Shown here: in pieces, positions 59,871 through 64,000 of the stretch
How the letters are laid out: the number at the start of each line of letters is the position of its first letter
Position numbering within the stretch: the first letter of the stretch is position 1
Source of the DNA: Clonostachys chloroleuca
Lineage: Eukaryota; Ascomycota; Sordariomycetes; Hypocreales; Bionectriaceae
DNA: 64,000 bases
Reading direction: 5' to 3'
Assembly: GCA_037952775.1 (NCBI GenBank)
Contig: JBANAY010000001.1
Coordinates: forward strand, 1,674,001-1,738,000
The notes under the pieces: generated by a model
Databases searched by the model: none
What the model saw: the letters and a program-made list of their open reading frames with translations, nothing else
Told to the model about the DNA's origin: nothing
Program-made: the position numbers and the translations under genes

Positions 59871-60808
59871 ATGGAGCATAATCAAAGCAAGGATGGCCAC
59901 CCGCAGGGTGCAGCACCTCCGGATCGAAACTCATTGAATCACGGGGAAGAAGCTTCAGCAAATGCGCGAATAGGCAAGGCGACCTCTCTGCCAGACAGGC
60001 TCTGGGCTTCGGGTCGAATGGCCGCGCAGGCTATGACGACACCTCCAGCACAAGCTGTCCAGTCGCTATCTGCCTCAAGCTCGAGCAAAGCTGGTCCTTT
60101 GCCGGGCTTTTCTGTGAGCGCTGGGGAGTCATCAAACGTCGCACAAGATATAGCTGCGCAAGGGAAAGGCGCATCGTTTGCAACGGCATCAGTGCCTGGA
60201 TCTAGGCAAGCAGGCCATCAGGATCCAGCCGCGAATGCATTCGATGAATTCACGACGCACTCCCAAGAACCCCCATTCTGGATGGACAGAACCCTCGAGA
60301 TTTGCTGAGGCCAGACGAGACGAAACAGATTGAGGAGATGGATGGGCTGGCGGTTGTAAATATCCTCTCTCAACCTGATCCCGATGAGATGATGCCTACG
60401 GGAGATGATTTCGACACAGGCTTGTCACCAGAAGCTGCCTCTAAGCTCCGGAGCGCGCTTTTCGATACGGGATTGCATGGGCGGGAGCTGCTGTGGAATG
60501 ACATGCTCAATTTCACACCTCAGTTTCTGGTAAACCCAAGTGATGGTATAAATGAAGGAGCCGAACAGCTTACAGGCACCTCAGACCAGAACGGTGCAAC
60601 AAATATATGGATTCAGCAGTGGGGAGACGTGCTTTCATACTACACTGATGAGGTATGGGGTGACCTGGGACCTTTGGTGTCGGAGGCAAGACAGGAAATC
60701 AAGAACATCGCGTCGCAAGATGAGGCTGGCCAGGCCGCTCCAGGCCAAGCAAGGGCCCTGGGCCGCCTGAGGATGATAATAGCCCACCTACGGGGAGGTT
60801 CAGGCTGA
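59871..60808 (+). CDS. Conserved fungal hypothetical protein (one-base frameshift, probably assembly error)
   Basis: Two overlapping plus-strand frames form one gene of 938 nt; 939 would give 312 aa. Frame one (59871-60300) ends EFTTHSQEPPFWMDRTLEIC. Adding one C to the C5 run at 60270-60274 changes it to SQEPPILDGQNPRDLLRPDE and enters frame two without a stop. The N-terminal half is low-complexity (Ala/Ser/Gln), with LPDRLWASGRMAAQAM. The C-terminal half is acidic and looks ordered: EEMDGLAVVNILSQPDPDE, GRELLWNDMLNFTPQFL, WGDVLSYYTDEVWGDLGPLV, ending in a basic LGRLRMIIAHLRGG. I recognise the general look of a filamentous-ascomycete protein but not a named family. No signal peptide or membrane span. 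Single exon. Confidence 0.68.
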
Positions 60809-61423
60809 GATGCTCTAGTACAACACTACCAGTGAAATTAAGAGAGTGAAAACTACACGGCAGGGGCTCACCAGTTCCTTGCATATGATATCAAGTACTT
60901 ATGAATGAATGTTGGTTGCTGGGAGAGGAGAGCCGTCCAAACCCCAACCAACAACCATGTGATAATCATTAGGCCGTCTCAGCTGGGTCGTGGGAATCCA
61001 TGCTCGGTGCATGGGTGGGTGGTTGTCGCAGCACTTGATAAGATCCATGCGCCCACCAAGACAGCTTGTTGCACCCCACCTGCAAGTGCATAAACTAAGT
61101 TTACCTCCTAGTTCTGGGCTACTCCCGGTAGCGAGGTACATGGACAGAATACGGTCAGTGCCTGCAGAACGACTGAAGATGTCTGGGCAGAGGTGATCTG
61201 ATCCAACTTCACCTACAATACTACCTGCATATCGCGCTATTTTGCTTTCCTCATCGCCGCCTCGAGGCGTCAGCACCTGCTATTTCTCCAATTGCTCACT
61301 CACCAAATCTAAGCTCATCGGAGCTGACCCACGCTGATCTGCCGCCGTTCCCAACCGAGTCGGGGCGGCCCAAACAAAACAAAACAAACAAAAACATACA
61401 CAACCTCAACATCCGTCTGCAAG
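60809..61423. other. Intergenic between two plus-strand genes
   Basis: 615 bp. It ends with an A/C-rich leader containing CAAAACAAAACAAACAAAAAC (61372-61395) just before the ATG at 61424, typical of a strong fungal 5' leader. No gene recognised. Confidence 0.5.
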
Positions 61424-62201
61424 ATGAAGCTCCAAGCCCCCCTTCTCCTGTGCGGTGCAGCGCTTTCGTCTGCAGTCTTCGTCCCCGAACCGACCTATGC
61501 TCCCATTGAGGATGCCCTTTTCCGCAGAGCCGACGACTGTCCAGGCAATACATTTCGATGCCCTACGTCACTGGGGGCTGCCTTTAGCGATGTCTGCTGC
61601 GCAAATGGCCAGAGCTGCGCCTTTGACAACAACAACAATCCCGCCTGTTGCCCATCTGGGTAGGTTATCCAGTGGCTTGCTAACCAGATCCCGAATCGAA
61701 AGGACCCCCCGGAACGAATTTTGCTAACCCACCGTATCTTGCCGTCGCTCTAGTCTTGTTTGCACGGGAACCGCACCTGGCCAAACGGCTACTGGCGCTG
61801 CGACAGCGGTTGTGTCATTCGTCCCCAACTCGTACTTCTCCTTCCCGTATGCCTTCACCACCTACGATGACCGGGTACAGTGCACCTCTGCTCTTCTGGC
61901 CTGCTCAGAGAATTACCAAATCTGCACGTCTAAGCTGGGAGGTGGTACCGCTACAGGCAATGGGCTCGCCGTAACGATAGCAGTGCCTGGCGGCGGAGGT
62001 GTCACAGTCGGGGCTCCAAACGTCAACCTGGGCGCCTCGGCTACTTCGGTTTGCTCCAGTCTAAGCTCGCAGGCTTGTGCCAACTTGGAAGCGACGCCGT
62101 GCGATAACTACAAAGAGTCTGCGGCCCAACGACAGGCTAATCAACAGAGGCATCTCGTTTCCATTGTTGCTATCCTTGTTGCAGCTGTCGCTATGGGTTG
62201 A
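61424..62201 (+). CDS. Small secreted cysteine-rich protein, possibly GPI-anchored
   Basis: Two exons (61424-61659, 61754-62201; intron GTAGGT...CTCTAG with a TGCTAAC branch) give 684 nt, 227 aa. The N-terminus MKLQAPLLLCGAALSSAVFV is a clear signal peptide. A dibasic RR (FRRADDCPG) may be a Kex2-like propeptide site. A cysteine-rich segment follows (DCPGNTFRCP, DVCCANGQSC, PACCPSGLVCTG), then a Gly/Val-rich part with four more cysteines (VQCTSALLACSENYQICTSK). The C-terminus RHLVSIVAILVAAVAMG is a short hydrophobic tail that could be a GPI-attachment signal. The cysteine pattern resembles fungal GPI-anchored cell-wall proteins. No enzyme motif seen, so the function is unknown. Confidence 0.8.
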
Positions 62202-62819
62202 TTCTCTTCAGGGCTCGTCCTCTCTCTTGCCGGTCTCGCTTGTCACTTCTTAAGCATTATTTTCTTTCCAAGCAAGGGAATAGGCTTCCAACCGTGTCGA
62301 GAGTGTAGTAGCTGCTATACCACTATACGATGACCGCAGTGACGCAGCGTATATCACAGGCGGGCCATTGCACATATGCACATAGACCCTTTACGTACAT
62401 TCACAACTTGAACGCTTCTCGCGGCATATATACCCTTTTAATCGTCAACGTTAGATGAAATTAGGACCAAGCGGCTCAAGAGATTGGCAGCATTAAATCT
62501 TTTTTTTTCTGGCGGCTATGACAAATTGGGGATGAAGATCTTGGTTGAACGTCAACCATCTGCTCATTCTCGTTGCTTTTTTTGTTCTTCGAGCTTTCAT
62601 CTGGTAACAAATTATAGACTTTATGATGGATACGAATCTCACGACCCGAGAATATAAACGTCAAAACTTTATTTTGGTGAATAGTATCGCACCAAATGAC
62701 AATTGTTGTGTCTCCCGATGTTGCAATTCGCCTGAGATTGATGCGTTTTTAAAGCTCTTGGAAATAGCCACGTCCCTTACTATCTATCCGCATCTTATCC
62801 TTTGAAATGACGACAATAG
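62202..62819. other. Convergent intergenic region
   Basis: 618 bp between the stop codons of the secreted protein gene (+) and MSH5 (-). It contains a T-rich run (62499-62508). No gene recognised. Confidence 0.5.
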
Positions 62820-64000
62820 CTAAGGAGGAGCCAGAATATTGTTTAATGTGGCTTTCAACGATGCTGTGGCATGAAAACCTGTGGTGCCTTTGCCAGCATC
62901 TAGGCCTGCTCGCAAGAATCTGCGTGCCACAACTTCCGCTTCCTCCAGTCGAGTCTGTTCTTCTCGTGACAGTCTTGCGCAGGCTGAGGATAGATCCTCA
63001 TTGTGAGCGAGAAGACTTGAGATTGCATCTGCCCGAGACACAATTGCGTCAGGTACTCCATTCAGCGCTGCGCACTTTCCCCCAAAACTCAAGTTGCTGT
63101 AGCCACTCGCGAGCTTGAAAAGGTATGTGATTTCGCCATCCCCGCCGGCCTCTGTAGTATGTGCTCGTACATCCATGTGAGAATAAGCTATTCCTCGTAG
63201 TTCCTTCAAGTAGCCACATTCGAAGAGCTCATGGAAATGTGTGGCAACTAACAATCTAGGGGATTTGGGGCTAAGTGAGAGGAAATGGCTCAAGACAGCA
63301 GCCAAAAGACCCGCGCCATCATCCGAATTGGTTCCTTTACCGAACTCATCTACAAGCACAAGGCTTCGCTCTGTGGCATTTCTTGTAGCCTGGACAACTT
63401 GTTTGAGATCGATGGCAAATGCGCTCTCATTACGGGTGGCGCTTTCTCGAGTCGAGATACGGGTAAATATTTTATCTGTTAGTCCAACAGTAGCACTCTC
63501 CGCTGGTATAAAACTTCCAATATGGGCTAGATAGACGATAATGGCAGTTTGCTTCAAGAAAACACTTTTCCCTGAATGATTCGGACCGGTGACCAGGAGA
63601 GCTGAGCTTGATTCGGTGGCATCCGGATCATCTACTTCTTCGTATGATAGGCGACAGTCGTTTGGCACAAATGTAGTCACGACAAGTTCCTGAAGAGGAT
63701 GACGTCCGCCTCTTATCTCAAGAATATTTTCTGTTGTCATTCGAGGCTTTGTCCACCTATATTTCTCGGCGCCAGCGGCGAGCGCTGCAAGGGCGTCAAA
63801 GTCACCACATAAGTCCGATGCTCTTATCAGAACATCTTCATGCTTGAGAACGAGATTGACCAAATTGTGAACGATCTCAACCTCTCTATCTATTTAAGAA
63901 TTAGCGAAAAATATATCTTGGCTCGCGTCCTTGAATAAGCAGGGCCATACCGCCTATTTGGCAATACATGTCCCCAAACTGCTCATCGAGCTCTCTCATG
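62820..64000 (-). CDS. MSH5: MSH5, meiotic MutS homolog (3' part; 5' end outside window)
   Basis: Partner of MSH4 in the MutS-gamma complex, which stabilises meiotic crossover intermediates and does not repair mismatches. Two exons are visible (64000-63951 partial, 63889-62820), joined in phase to read FGDMYCQIGDREVEIVHNLV. The C-terminal MutS ATPase is complete: the Walker A motif LLVTGPNHSGKSVFLKQ carries the MSH5-type GPNHSGKS. TRISTRESATRNESAFAIDL is the signature segment. Walker B is SLVLVDEFGKGTNSDDGAG, and LLVATHFHELFE is the switch histidine region. The DEFGKGT variant is typical of MSH5 (DELGRGT in other MutS proteins). The coding sequence ends LNNILAPP at 62820. The N-terminal clamp and connector domains lie beyond position 64000. 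Confidence 0.94.

Noticed and set aside
28000..64000. tRNA or rRNA genes
   Set aside because: I looked for T-arm words such as GGTTCGAA; the one at about 31482 lies in a region with no cloverleaf. A tRNAscan run would settle this.
32174..64000. Biosynthetic or defence gene cluster
   Set aside because: The genes are unrelated single-copy housekeeping genes on both strands; no core synthase, NLR-like or nuclease gene is present.

Overview
The window looks like a filamentous ascomycete (Pezizomycotina, probably a Sordariomycete; the class is an inference). Genes carry short GT-AG introns with clear branch sites. The single-copy genes are typical of this group (SLA1, COG8, MSH5, AMP deaminase, PP2A-B55, prefoldin 1). 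A sharp change in base composition near 26.43 kb separates an AT-saturated block from an ordinary gene-bearing stretch, as expected from a fungus with active repeat-induced point mutation (RIP).

Region 1 (1-26430) is a nested graveyard of RIP-mutated retroelements. TpG and CpA are almost absent, so ATG codons are nearly gone and no open frames survive. A complete Ty1/copia element (1676-9301) has 189-bp LTRs and a 5-bp target duplication. It sits inside a minus-strand Ty3/gypsy copy (1-1675 plus 9302-13500). A second gypsy copy lies on the plus strand (about 15.3-22.8 kb). A third gypsy fragment (about 24.06-24.66 kb) holds a solo copia LTR with its own target duplication. An unclassified 0.8-kb repeat is present at least three times. 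Base composition suggests an age order: gypsy oldest, the full copia younger, the solo LTR least mutated.

Region 2 (26.46-31.7 kb) is a transition zone of decayed genes: an NmrA-like gene intact except for two CAG-to-TAG type stops, remnants of a mucin-like membrane protein, an Hsp70-like pseudogene, and an uncertain multi-pass membrane protein.

Region 3 (32.2-64 kb) is ordinary euchromatin. In order it carries cytosolic tyrosyl-tRNA synthetase (-), prefoldin subunit 1 (+), an arginine/serine-rich coiled-coil protein (+), mitochondrial carrier HEM25 (-), COG8 (-), a TLC-domain membrane protein (+), SLA1 (-), AMP deaminase (-), a YEA4-like UDP-GlcNAc transporter (-), PP2A B55 subunit (-), a conserved hypothetical protein (+), a small secreted cysteine-rich, possibly GPI-anchored protein (+), and the 3' part of MSH5 (-), cut by the window end. 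These are housekeeping genes, not a pathway cluster. Two themes recur: translation and protein folding (TyrRS, prefoldin), and membrane traffic, actin and cell wall (COG8, SLA1, YEA4).

Three genes (AMP deaminase, PP2A B55, the hypothetical protein at 59.9 kb) each need exactly one extra base at a 5-base C/G run to restore the frame. This pattern points to residual homopolymer errors in the assembly rather than to real gene loss. I found no convincing novel defence, biosynthetic or regulatory system. The most informative signals are the nested RIP architecture and the apparent leakage of RIP-type mutation into the adjacent NmrA-like gene.
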